Source: Solirubrum puertoriconensis
Lineage (GTDB): Bacteria > Bacteroidota > Bacteroidia > Cytophagales > Hymenobacteraceae
Assembly: GCF_001483135.1 (NCBI RefSeq)
Contig: NZ_LNAL01000005.1
Span: forward strand, 1-64,000
DNA: 64,000 nt
Reading direction: 5' to 3'
In this document: piece by piece, positions 17,048 to 25,594 of the stretch
Layout of the letters: every line of letters begins with the position of its first letter
Position numbering within the stretch: the stretch's first letter is position 1
Made by a program: the position numbers and the translations under genes
Notes under the pieces: model-generated
The model's database searches: none
Seen by the model: only the letters and a program-made list of their open reading frames with translations
Told to the model about the DNA's origin: nothing

Positions 17048-17638
17048 TTAGAAGTCGGTGGGGTCTTTGGCTTTGCTGGCCATGGTAGTGGTCAGCTGGC
17101 TGATCAGCTCGCGCACCTGCTCGTCGGTGTGTTCCTTGATGCTGCGCCAGTGAAAGCCGAGCATCATCATGGGCCCGCAGGCAGGCTTGGCGTTTTCCAG
17201 GGCGCCGCCGGTACTCACCCCACCCTGGGGCAGGGCAATTCCTTCGTGGTAGAAGTTAGTGAACTCGTACTTGTAGCGGCCGTCCTTGACGTAAAGCGAG
17301 AGCGTGTGCGTTACGTTACCCGCGGTGCTGTTGATGCCCAAAGCTTTGAGCTTGGCCGGGGTAAAGCCTTGGATAATGATTTTGCCCCCTTCCTTGTCGA
17401 TGGTTTGCGGCGCCGAGACGCTGGACTTGTAGGCCGTGCTCACCCACTGGGACGCGCGCGTAAAAAGCTCGTCCCGGCTGGCGCCGGGCACCTCTACCAC
17501 GCTGGTGTACGTGATAAGCTTGCTGGCAGAGCTAACGGGCAGAGCAGCAGCGTGTTCCTTGCCGGTCGGCTGCTGAGCCCGCAGGACGGGGGCCGTCAGC
17601 AAGCCAAGCAGGGTAAGCAGCAGAAAAGGATTTTTCAT
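17048..17638 (-). CDS. DUF4468-like secreted protein
   Basis: A 196-residue exported protein with a signal peptide (LLLTLLGLLTAPVLRAQ). The mature part begins ITYTSVVEVPGASRDELFTRASQWV, the pattern of DUF4468 (TBP-like fold) proteins of Bacteroidota, followed by a beta-rich region (TLSLYVKDGRYKYEFTNF). The C terminus carries a helix (EHTDEQVRELISQLTTTM). Function of the family is unknown. Convergent with the previous gene across a hairpin. Confidence 0.75.
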   Translation of the reverse strand: MKNPFLLLTLLGLLTAPVLRAQQPTGKEHAAALPVSSASKLITYTSVVEVPGASRDELFTRASQWVSTAYKSSVSAPQTIDKEGGKIIIQGFTPAKLKALGINSTAGNVTHTLSLYVKDGRYKYEFTNFYHEGIALPQGGVSTGGALENAKPACGPMMMLGFHWRSIKEHTDEQVRELISQLTTTMASKAKDPTDF

Positions 17639-17761
17639 GCTATGAAAATTGGCCAGGTGCGCCGCCGGCTGGCAGTTCTAGAGGTAGATCGGGTAGCATC
17701 ACAATTGCTTGGCTGAAGTTTGCACTATTTCCAGGCAATTGCAAGGCAGCGGCTTTTAGCT

Positions 17762-18641
17762 TTAAACAAGCAGCAGGGCGTAATGGCCGGGGTTCGCTGC
17801 CGGACTGCTTAGGCCTTTTTTTTTTGCGAAGGCCGTCTCGGGCATGGTAAACAATACGGGCAGCACCAGCACCGCAACCAGGGCAATCATGGCGCAGGGT
17901 ACCAACGGCCAGCTTGTGCGATTGATGAGCAGCTCGGCCACGAAGGGCGTCAGCCCGCCGAACACGGCTGTGGCGGCCGCTGCGCCCAGGGCCAGCCCGC
18001 TCAGCCGTCCTTCGCCGGGAAACTGCTCGGCGGTAGCGGCCGCGCCCACGGCGCTTACTCCCCCGGCCAAGACGGCCAGCACAACCGCTCCAAACACCGC
18101 TTGCGGGGTACTAGCGGCGTGCATCAGCGAAAACAAGGTGATGGGCAACAGGGCGTTGGCGCCGGCCAAGCCGATCAAAACGCGCCGACGGCCGAGCCGG
18201 TCGGAGATCAGCCCGACCAGGGGCGTAACCAGAATTACCACGACGGCGGCAACCGTGGACAACCCCAGCGCCTCGCTTTCCCCGCGCCGCCCGGTGGTGG
18301 CCAGAAAAGTCGGAACGTAGATAATACCCACGTAGTAAGTGATTGAGCCCAGGGCGGAGATGGAGAAGGTACGCAGCATGGCGGCGCGGTGGTGGCGCAG
18401 GGTGTAGCGCAGGGGCTCGGCGGGCACCCTCCAGCAGGTAGGCTACCACGCCGGTGTACTGCCCGCCAACCGAAAAAGCCATCAGGCAGCGCAGCAACAG
18501 CAGCAGCCATCCGGCTGGGGCGCCCAGCAGCGCGTAAGTGGGCAGCAGCGCCGTGGCCAGCATGGCCGCCGTCATCAGGGCCATGGAGAGCAGCATCATC
18601 CGCCGCCGGCCGTGCCGGTCGCCGATGTGGCCGAACCCAGG
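17762..18641 (-). pseudogene. Broken MFS transporter (MHS-type), frameshifted and 5'-truncated
   Basis: The remaining sequence starts inside the first cytoplasmic loop motif of a major facilitator transporter (GHIGDRHGRRR, near 18600-18640), with a stop codon just upstream where the first two helices should be. It runs through helices 3-4 (LRCLMAFSVGGQYTGVVAYLLEGA) and then loses frame near 18428. The rest continues in another frame from PAEPLRYTLRHHRAA through the second repeated loop motif (LISDRLGRRRVL) to a C terminus ETAFAKKKG. The substrate class would have been an organic or amino acid of the proline/betaine or citrate type. Not functional as read. Confidence 0.75.
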
Positions 18642-19018
18642 TTAAGCGTGTCGGCAGTGGATGCGCAGAGCCGCAGGACGTTGCGGGGTCGAGCCGTCAC
18701 CTCGCCTCGGCCTTAAAACGAATACGGGAGCCCGTCAAGAACACCAGCGTTTGAGTTTACGAAAGGCGGGCAAGTTTGCGCTTCTGCCGGGTTTTGCCCG
18801 CTGAGCAGCCGCGCAGGCCAGTTCAGCGGCGCACCACCGGCAGCGACTTTAACCCGGAAGCAATAACAAGTGAGGAAGCCGGGCAGCGGTACCTATCGCC
18901 GGGGCGGGCCCCGGATCCACCTAAGCGGCCGCCAGGGCTGCCAACTGGGAACTTGATTCGCTGGCACCCCGAAAGTTTTGGTACCTTTATTCTAAACCCC
19001 GACTATAGCCGCATTACT
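18642..19018. other. Intergenic, no gene recognised
   Basis: About 380 bases holding the lost 5' end of the MFS pseudogene. TACCTTTA at 18982-18989 resembles a -7 element, correctly placed for the gene at 19019. Confidence 0.4.
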
Positions 19019-19528
19019 ATGTACCGGGAAGTACAAAATATCTTTGGGCGGGTGTTCTACCGAATTGAGTACAACAGCGCCGCCAACATCGTGGAGGCCG
19101 AGTGGCAGGGCGCAGCAACCCAGCAGGACTTAAGAAACGCGGTGGTTGCCGGGCTGGAAGTGCACGAACGTACGCACTGCGCCTACCGGCTGAATGACAA
19201 CACCGGCTTTTCGGGCCCCTGGGCCGATTCGGTGGCCTGGCTGGAGGAAGAATGGCTGCCCCGGGCCCACGCAGCCGGCATTCGGTACCTGGCCCACGTC
19301 GCCCGCGCCGGCTCCTTTGGTGAGCAGGCCGGCGAAGCAATGCTGCGCGGGCGGATCGGCTCCCAAATCGAGGTCGCCCTGTTTTTTAACCGGCCCGCGG
19401 CCTTCAAGTGGCTAACCCAGAAGCAAGGGGAACAGGCGGCGGGGCCCGGCGCCCGGGGCCTACCCACGCGCCAAGCTAAAGCTTGCCACAAGGGGCCAAA
19501 GCCGCTTCGGGAATGCAGCGCTGCTTGA
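19019..19528 (+). CDS. Small STAS/SpoIIAA-like family protein (member A)
   Basis: A 169-residue soluble protein. The core (residues 1-130) shows strand-strand-helix-strand-helix: RVFYRIEYNSAANIVEAEWQG, a helix TQQDLRNAVVAGLEV, YRLNDNTGFSGPWADSVAWLEEEWLPRAH, then IRYLAHVARAG, a variable stretch, and VALFFNRPAAFKWLTQ. The same order appears in three other genes here (50822-51235, 57564-58034, 61041-61469), so this is a dispersed paralogous family. The layout recalls STAS/SpoIIAA or SEC14-like domains, but no motif proves that. The frame is open upstream to 18776; ATG 19019 is preferred on composition and the -7-like box. The C-terminal 40 residues are low-complexity. Confidence 0.6.
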   Translation: MYREVQNIFGRVFYRIEYNSAANIVEAEWQGAATQQDLRNAVVAGLEVHERTHCAYRLNDNTGFSGPWADSVAWLEEEWLPRAHAAGIRYLAHVARAGSFGEQAGEAMLRGRIGSQIEVALFFNRPAAFKWLTQKQGEQAAGPGARGLPTRQAKACHKGPKPLRECSAA

Positions 19529-19592
19529 TTTCCGCGCTGGCCGGCAACGAGCGATGGTCACTGCCTGCAAGCTAGGCATCCGCAACCAACCG

Positions 19593-20632
19593 CTACGCCA
19601 CCTCCACGAGGAAGGCAGTGCCCACGTGCTCTTGCAATGGCACGCAGCTTCTGCCGCCGGGCAGCTTCACGACCTGCCGGGTGATGAACAAACCCAGGCC
19701 GGTGGTTGTGTCCCGGTGAAGCCCGGCGCGAGCCGCCGCACTGAATTTGTCGAAAAAGCATTCCTGCAGCTCGACAGGACTACCCAGGCCCCTGCCTTGC
19801 ACGGCAAGCCGCGCCCGCCGGGGTAAAATTCAGGGCGTTGGCAAGCAGGTTGTCGATTACCCGGGCACACTTCTCCGGCTGTACGGGGGCATAGACCACC
19901 TGGGCCAACAGCTCGAGCGTAAGCTTGAGGCCTTTTCCCTTGGCTGCATCCGATAAACAAACAGGCGGGCATTCAGAAAGAGATTAAGGCCGGTGCCCTG
20001 CTTAATCTAACGATTGGCATCCCGCTCGCCTAGGTGCAGCACAAGCAGCAGCCGGTTGTTGGTTTCGCCGCAACCTCGCAGTTGTATTTCCGGAAACACC
20101 CGCATTTTCTGCGGCGCCCCGACCGAACAGGTGGCCAGCAGCTCCAAGTCAGGCTGAGCACCTCCACCAGCATCTGACTATTGGTCAGCGGGCTTTTCAG
20201 GTCGTGGGCGATCAGGTGCATGACGGTTTCCTGCGCGTCGTAGAGGCGCGGCAGGGCGGCTTCCGCGGCCGGGCGCAGGCTAATTTTCTCCAGGGCAGTG
20301 TCTCCCTAACTCCGCTTCTTCCTCCGGAACCAGGATAAAAGTAATCCCGCACCCGAAGGAGGTCCGTCGGGACGCACCAGGCAGTTCCCCAGCGTGGAGC
20401 TGAGCGTCTTGTGAAACCAGACCCGCTCCTCCAGCACGTTCCACTCGTAACGGTGGTGGGCAGGGTCACCCTCCAGGAAGCAGCGGCTTGCGAGCTCGGC
20501 CGGGTTACTCAGGCCCAGCATGCGGGCCAGTGCATTGTTAGCCTGACAGATGCTCAGGTCCGGGGCAATGGTCTTGTGACCCAGCGGTGAGTTTTCGAAC
20601 ACGGTGCGAAAGCGGCGCTGAGCCCCGGTTTT
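19593..20632 (-). pseudogene. PAS-domain histidine kinase, degenerate third copy
   Basis: Fragments of the same kinase as copies 1 and 2, in order on the minus strand but in changing frames. A PAS segment RRFRTVFENSPLGHKTIAPD is near 20560-20630. The dimerisation helix DAQETVMHLIAHDLKSPL is near 20190-20250, then pieces of the ATPase domain, and a G2-box end TTTGLGLFITRQVVKL near 19680. The coiled-coil N terminus is absent, and several indels break the frame. A 63-base block (20186-20248) is identical to 7604-7666 of copy 2, although the surroundings have diverged. A nonfunctional relic of duplication. Confidence 0.85.
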
Positions 20633-20731
20633 ATTCTCGCCTGGCTTCCCCGCCTTTGCACAGGCAACATAGAGAGCTGCGGTTACGGGAACCTGAAAGC
20701 AGGAGCATCCTCAACAGCTTTATTTGCTTGG

Positions 20732-21982
20732 TTATCGCAGGGCGGAGACCAGCTGCGGCGAACGGGTACTCTCAGCAGAGTTGCCCAATTGCCCCGCGTC
20801 ATTGTTTCCCCAGGTCCAGACCGTGCCGTCCCGCTTCACGGCAACGGAGTGAAAGCGCCCGGCGGCAACGCTTCGCCACGCTGAGTCTGTGCCGATCTGC
20901 ACGGGACTTAAACGAGTGCTTGTGGTGCCGTCGCCCAGCTGGCCTTCGTCATTATGACCCCAGGCCCAAAGGGTGCCGTCGCGGCGCACGGCCAAGGTGT
21001 GGGAGCGCCCGGCAGCGAGGCATTGCCAGCGCACCCCCGGGCTTATTTGTACCGGATTCGGGGCATAACTTTGATCTCCGCGCCCTAACTGCCCATGCTC
21101 GTTGTTACCCCAGGCCCAAAGGGTGCCGTCCTGCTGCAAGGCCAGAGCGTAATCATACCCCACGGCGATACTTTGCCAGCTAGTTGAAGTGCCTATTTGG
21201 ATCGGGCCGCGCCATGGAATCGAGGCAGCCTGCTGGGGATCTGCCCAGGTTTCAACACTTCTGTCCTCAATTTGTCCCCAAGCCCACAGCGTGCCGTCGG
21301 ACCTCAGCGCCAGCGTGTAGCGCTCCCCGGCCGCTACGCTACGCCAGGAAGCGCCGGGCGGGCCAAGGGGCATGGGCGCCGGCAATGACGCCGTTTTGCT
21401 ACCCGCCGCGGATCGGGCCTGGTTGGCAGCCTTTACATCCCTGGTCTGGACGGCGCGATTGTAACCCCAGCCCCACAAGGTGCCGTCGGTCCTGATCGCC
21501 AACGAATGAGAGTACCCGCCGGCAACCTGCCGCCAGGTGCTTGCCGACTTAATCTGCACGGGTGAGCTGACCCGAGCCGTGCCGCCCAAGCATACCTGCC
21601 CGCGGGCGTTGCTGCCCCACGCCCACAGCGTGCCGTCCCGGCGCACGGCTAAGGCATGGTGCTCGCCTACCGCCACGCTTTGCCAGCGCACCGTGTGGCC
21701 TTGCGGAGCGGGGCCTGTTTTCCGATCAGGAGGGGATTCCCAGCCCGGATCGTAGGTCAGGTTGCCCCAGCTCCAAAGCGTGCTATCGGCGCGAATGACG
21801 GCTGTGTACGTTCCCCCGGCGGCAACAATCTGGCCGCTCACCGGTCCTATAAGCCCAAGGCTTAAAAGCAGAAAGGACGCCATCCCGACAAAGCTGGCTT
21901 GCTTGCGCTGGGCCTTGAGGCGTACCGAAGAAAGTAAACCGGCGTTGAAAGGTACCCGCGGGGGAAAGCAGGAATATTGCAT
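20732..21982 (-). CDS. Secreted RCC1-repeat (seven-bladed propeller) protein
   Basis: A 416-residue exported protein made almost wholly of RCC1-type repeats. Each has the form WxSVAxGxxHxLAVxxDGTLWAWGxNxxGQLG followed by a PVQI segment. About seven blades run from residue 55 to the end, enough for one closed propeller. A hydrophobic signal sequence (FLLLSLGLIGPVSGQ) precedes them. The start is uncertain: ATG 21982 gives a long basic n-region, and ATG 21883 (MASF) would start at the hydrophobic core. Most blades are regular; the one at about 21380-21560 has an insertion. Likely a periplasmic or surface binding scaffold, partner unknown. Confidence 0.82.
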   Translation of the reverse strand: MQYSCFPPRVPFNAGLLSSVRLKAQRKQASFVGMASFLLLSLGLIGPVSGQIVAAGGTYTAVIRADSTLWSWGNLTYDPGWESPPDRKTGPAPQGHTVRWQSVAVGEHHALAVRRDGTLWAWGSNARGQVCLGGTARVSSPVQIKSASTWRQVAGGYSHSLAIRTDGTLWGWGYNRAVQTRDVKAANQARSAAGSKTASLPAPMPLGPPGASWRSVAAGERYTLALRSDGTLWAWGQIEDRSVETWADPQQAASIPWRGPIQIGTSTSWQSIAVGYDYALALQQDGTLWAWGNNEHGQLGRGDQSYAPNPVQISPGVRWQCLAAGRSHTLAVRRDGTLWAWGHNDEGQLGDGTTSTRLSPVQIGTDSAWRSVAAGRFHSVAVKRDGTVWTWGNNDAGQLGNSAESTRSPQLVSALR

Positions 21983-22266
21983 TGACAGAAAGCAAGACCG
22001 GGCTTGGCGCAGCAGGGTTGCCGGCCAGACGAGAAAGGCAGAAACTTTCAAGCAGCAAAGCTTGAGCGCGGTAGTAACCGGTCCAAATAGCTTCGCTTGC
22101 TTGTGATTCAAAATTACATATAGCTGAATGGAAACGGGCAAAAGAATGGGTAACTGAGTTGCTTGCCCCTCAGCGGCGCAGCGCGCAAAGCCAGCACCCG
22201 CCCCAATAGCACCCGTTCAGGGTTATCTTCGCGGTCGCTGGCTTTTTTTAGCCCGCGCTACTGCCT

Positions 22267-23190
22267 ATGTACCGAACCTTTACGCTCATTAGCCGGCGCT
22301 GCTTCCTGCTGCTGCTGGGCTGCGTGGGAGCCTGCCGGCCTGCCTCCTCCGATGCCGACCGGCATCAGTTAGAGCAGCTGGATGCTGCTCTGCAAGCCGT
22401 TAACCAGGCCCAAGCCGCTTCCTCTGTCGAGCGGCTTGACTTGCTAGGCGAGGTATTCGATCAGCACGGCGCCTCGGATGACGCGTTGCGTGAGCAGGTT
22501 TTCGCTTTGCACGATCGGACGAGCGCGGAACTAGCGTACCTGCGCCAGCTGCGCCAACGCCTGCACGCGCCGGCTTCGGCCGGTGATGCCGGCTCGCTGA
22601 CAGGCAGCGAGGCCGACACGCTGCGAGGGCGGCTTCGCAGCTACGCGCAGTACGTGCAGCAGTACGTGCCGGCTGCCGGTGGATCCCTGGGTCTGGATGT
22701 CAAAGACGATATGGACATCCAGAGCGTGGCGGGCAAACAACTCAACGACCAAAGCTTTGGCGAGTTCTACTTCAAGGGTAACTCCGAGGCCAGCAGCTCG
22801 GCCATGCTCAGCCTGCACGAGCACCGGGTGCTGCGCCTTGAACACGATGCCCTGGCCAAGCTAAGTGAGCGGGTAGGGCCTAGAGGCTTATTCTTTGAGA
22901 AGATTGCCCCCTTCGCCGTACCCGAAGCGCAAACAGTGCGGGCGGGGGAAACCTACCGGGCCCAGCTGTTTCTTGCCGCGGCGTCCCCGGGCGTTCGCCA
23001 CCTGAAGCTGGAAGTTAACGGGCTTCCGGTAGCGATGGATCCGGGCACCGGGAGCGGGCGGGTCAGCTTCCGCGTGCCGGCGGATGCGCCGGCCGGGCCC
23101 GCGGTCTGGGAAGGCAAGCTCCGGGCTTCCTACCGCGGCCGTCCCGTTACTTTTCCCCTGCGCGTACCCTACCAAATCAAGGCCCAATGA
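22267..23190 (+). CDS. GldM-like periplasmic lipoprotein 1
   Basis: A 307-residue protein. Residues 1-23 are a lipoprotein-type signal (FLLLLGCVGAC). Residues about 30-205 are helical and match GldM/PorM domain D1 in layout, including YFKGNSEASSSAMLSLHEHRV, which parallels the GldM segment with FKG, a serine/alanine stretch and a long helix. Residues about 210-307 are an Ig-like domain (TVRAGETYRAQLFLAA, then LKLEVNGLPVAMDPGTGSG, then WEGKLRASYRGRPVTFPLRVPYQI) like GldM D2. The N-terminal transmembrane anchor of true GldM and the D3-D4 domains are absent. Its stop overlaps the start of the next gene by four bases. It may bind T9SS or gliding components; function is inferred. Confidence 0.72.
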   Translation: MYRTFTLISRRCFLLLLGCVGACRPASSDADRHQLEQLDAALQAVNQAQAASSVERLDLLGEVFDQHGASDDALREQVFALHDRTSAELAYLRQLRQRLHAPASAGDAGSLTGSEADTLRGRLRSYAQYVQQYVPAAGGSLGLDVKDDMDIQSVAGKQLNDQSFGEFYFKGNSEASSSAMLSLHEHRVLRLEHDALAKLSERVGPRGLFFEKIAPFAVPEAQTVRAGETYRAQLFLAAASPGVRHLKLEVNGLPVAMDPGTGSGRVSFRVPADAPAGPAVWEGKLRASYRGRPVTFPLRVPYQIKAQ

Positions 23191-24137
23191 CCCCGTGGAT
23201 GACGTTTACCCGCTCGTTTATTCAAGCCGGTTTGATTAAGCGGCTGGCTTGCGCCGCTTTGCTGCTGCCGCTGGCAGCCGGCAGCTTCTCGTGCCAGGGT
23301 CCGTCGGCGGACGCTGCGGCCCTGCTTCGCCTGCACCAGCTTGAAGGCGCCCTGCTCAACAGCAGCGACAATCTCTTCAAAGCCAATGCGGAGCGGCTGC
23401 AGGGAATGGAAGCCCAGGCCCGGGCCGCGGGACGCCCCGCTGATATGGCTATCCTGGCCCAGGCGCAGGCGCTGCGCGACAGCACGCGGGCATTGACCTC
23501 TTACCTACGCGCGGTACGGGAACGGTTAAATCAGCACACGCGCAACGAAGATCCGCTTGCCCGACTCGCTACCCACGGCGCCGCGGGCGAATTTATGCAG
23601 GCCTCCCCGGGCCCGGCCGATAGCCTGCAGCATCAGCTTCGTCGCTACGGGGAGCTGCTGCAGCGCGTGACGCCGGCAACTGCCGGCGCCGGGCAAGCCG
23701 GAAGTCTCGAGCCTTTCGATTTCGGCGAAACCTCGCTGGCCGGAGCGCTGGCGGCCCTGGCCCGCTGCGAAGCGGCCGTGTTGCTCCAGGAGCACAAAGC
23801 GCTGGTAGAGCTGAGCACCAAAGTGACGCCCACTCGCCTGCAAACGGCCCTGCGGCCAGTCGTGAGTGCCAAAGCCAGCTCGGTAGCTCCGGGCGACACG
23901 TACCAGGCCCAGGTAAGCGTGGCAAGTGTGAAGTACCACCCCGGGGCCTTGGCCATGACCGTTAACGGGAAGGCTATTGAGGTCGGCCCCGATGGGATTG
24001 GACAAGTCGCGTTGTCACCGCCGGCCCTAAGCGGGGGCCGCGCGCAGCAAGCTTATTGGGAGGGCACCATCACGGTTCGCGCAGGAGCCCGCGACTCAAC
24101 TTTCCGTCTCCGGGTGCCCTACACCGTAGAGCAATAG
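23187..24137 (+). CDS. GldM-like periplasmic protein 2
   Basis: A 316-residue paralogue of the preceding gene, translationally coupled through an ATGA overlap. It has a hydrophobic signal (LACAALLLPLAAGSFSC, with a weak lipobox), and a helical region at residues about 45-215 (including VLLQEHKALVELSTKV, the last D1-type helix). An Ig-like domain from about 220 to 316 follows (SSVAPGDTYQAQVSVAS, then LAMTVNGKAIEVGPDGIGQV, then YWEGTITV, then FRLRVPYTVEQ). The two proteins could form a heteromeric pair. No porL, porN or other T9SS core genes are near, so they are not the canonical motor locus. Confidence 0.7.
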   Translation: MTPWMTFTRSFIQAGLIKRLACAALLLPLAAGSFSCQGPSADAAALLRLHQLEGALLNSSDNLFKANAERLQGMEAQARAAGRPADMAILAQAQALRDSTRALTSYLRAVRERLNQHTRNEDPLARLATHGAAGEFMQASPGPADSLQHQLRRYGELLQRVTPATAGAGQAGSLEPFDFGETSLAGALAALARCEAAVLLQEHKALVELSTKVTPTRLQTALRPVVSAKASSVAPGDTYQAQVSVASVKYHPGALAMTVNGKAIEVGPDGIGQVALSPPALSGGRAQQAYWEGTITVRAGARDSTFRLRVPYTVEQ

Positions 24138-24225
24138 TCCCGGTCTAGCTCCGGGGATTATTTCAACTTCGAACTACGTGCACATAAGCCGGGCGGGGCG
24201 CATCCGGCGGTAAATACCCGTTTCC

Positions 24226-25263
24226 ATGTTAGCCAGCACCACCGAACTCATTCGCTATCTGCGGCGGCCGGCCGAGCAGCAAGAGGACGCCGTGCGGCAA
24301 GCCCTCGTTAATGCGGTATGGCTAGGCGGGAGCGCGGATGACGCCCGCGCGCTGCTGGCCGAGTACCGGCAATTCCCTTTTGCTGCTACGCACGCTTGCC
24401 TGCTGCCCGTGTTCGAGCGGCACGGCGACGCAAGCTTCGCGCGGGTACTGACGGAAGCTTGCTGCCCCGCGGGGGAGCTGCTGCCCGACGCGCCAGCGGA
24501 AGTGCTGTCGCTGGTAGCGCGATTGGGCGATTCCGGTATCAAGCCGCTGCTGGTCCGCTACGCGTTCGGAACGGGGGTTGGGTACAACGTGGCTAAACAC
24601 GCCGCCTTGGGTTTGCTGCACGTCGACTGCCGGGATCTGGAGCAACAGATCCGCGCTGCCATTGAGGCCACGTACCGCAAAAATTTGTTTCCGGAATTCA
24701 TCCCGGCGTTGGTGTGCAAGCTGCCCGATCGGGCGGAGCTGCTGGCCCGACTTTACCAATCGGGTACCGAGTACTGTTCCACTGATTGCAACGCCGGCAT
24801 ATTGCTGGGCTTTTCCCTCTGCGGGGCGGAAGGGGTCAGCTATTTTAAACAGGCCCTGCTGAGCCCGGCCTGGGAAGCGCACGGGAGCGGCTCCGGGACG
24901 CGCTGGTATGCCTACCTGGGTATGCAGAACCTAGGGCTAACCTTTCAGGAGCTGTACGCTGAGATCCAGCGCCTGGGTAGCTCCCAGGAGCAGCGTTATG
25001 CCGTCGGCGTACTCCTCGCCTTGCTTAGGCTCAAAGCCGGTCCCTACTCGTACACCGACCGTGCTCCCGAACCGTTTGCTGAACTTTATCCGGCCTTGTT
25101 TGGGTGGGAGAGCCCGGAGCACCGCAACAACCTGCAGGACCTGGCGGCCACATTTGGCAGAGAGGACGAAGCGGATGAGCTGGAGGCACTGATGCAACTT
25201 CGGCTGCAGCAGGAAGTCCTGCAGCTCGACTGTACCCGGCGACTGAATATAGGACTTTGCTGA
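24226..25263 (+). CDS. Helical-repeat hypothetical protein
   Basis: A 345-residue soluble protein, almost all alpha-helical, with repeated helix pairs that look like HEAT/ARM-type units (DAVRQALVNAVWLGGSADDA, then AEVLSLVARLGDSGIKPLL, then AKHAALGLLHVDCRDLEQQI, then YAVGVLLALLRLKAG). No catalytic motif, signal peptide or membrane helix is visible. It starts 88 bases after the GldM-like pair on the same strand and may belong to the same transcript. The family could not be named. Confidence 0.65.
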   Translation: MLASTTELIRYLRRPAEQQEDAVRQALVNAVWLGGSADDARALLAEYRQFPFAATHACLLPVFERHGDASFARVLTEACCPAGELLPDAPAEVLSLVARLGDSGIKPLLVRYAFGTGVGYNVAKHAALGLLHVDCRDLEQQIRAAIEATYRKNLFPEFIPALVCKLPDRAELLARLYQSGTEYCSTDCNAGILLGFSLCGAEGVSYFKQALLSPAWEAHGSGSGTRWYAYLGMQNLGLTFQELYAEIQRLGSSQEQRYAVGVLLALLRLKAGPYSYTDRAPEPFAELYPALFGWESPEHRNNLQDLAATFGREDEADELEALMQLRLQQEVLQLDCTRRLNIGLC

Positions 25264-25594
25264 CTTCACCTCGCGCGGGATGCTGGCCTGCTACGCCTGG
25301 TTAACACCCCGGTCTAAGCTGGTATATTAATTCTCAATCACCAGCTGTTTTACTTTCCGCTTAGCTGCGCCCCCGTCTCCGGGCCTAAGCTTAAGCACCG
25401 GAGCGGGTGCTGCAGGCCGGGGCAAGATGGATTAAAGGGCAGACACCTCTGAACGCAACGAACCGTGGTCAGGCTTCCGGGAGGCAAGCCCTGAGCGGAT
25501 TAAATAAAAGCCCCAGCCGATTGGGCTGGGGCTTACGGATTGGGCAATTAAAGCAAACTGCCCCGCCTGGTTTAGCAAGGCCGGAGCGAGAACC
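25264..25594. other. Intergenic, terminator only
   Basis: Convergent gap of about 330 bases; the only clear element is the hairpin at 25508-25534. Confidence 0.4.
25508..25534 (-). terminator. Perfect hairpin terminator
   Basis: AAGCCCCAGCC (25508-25518) and GGCTGGGGCTT (25524-25534) pair over 11 bases with a 5-base loop. On the minus strand the stem is followed by TTATTTA, a U-rich tail, so it most likely terminates the minus-strand lipoprotein gene ending at 25595. Confidence 0.8.
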
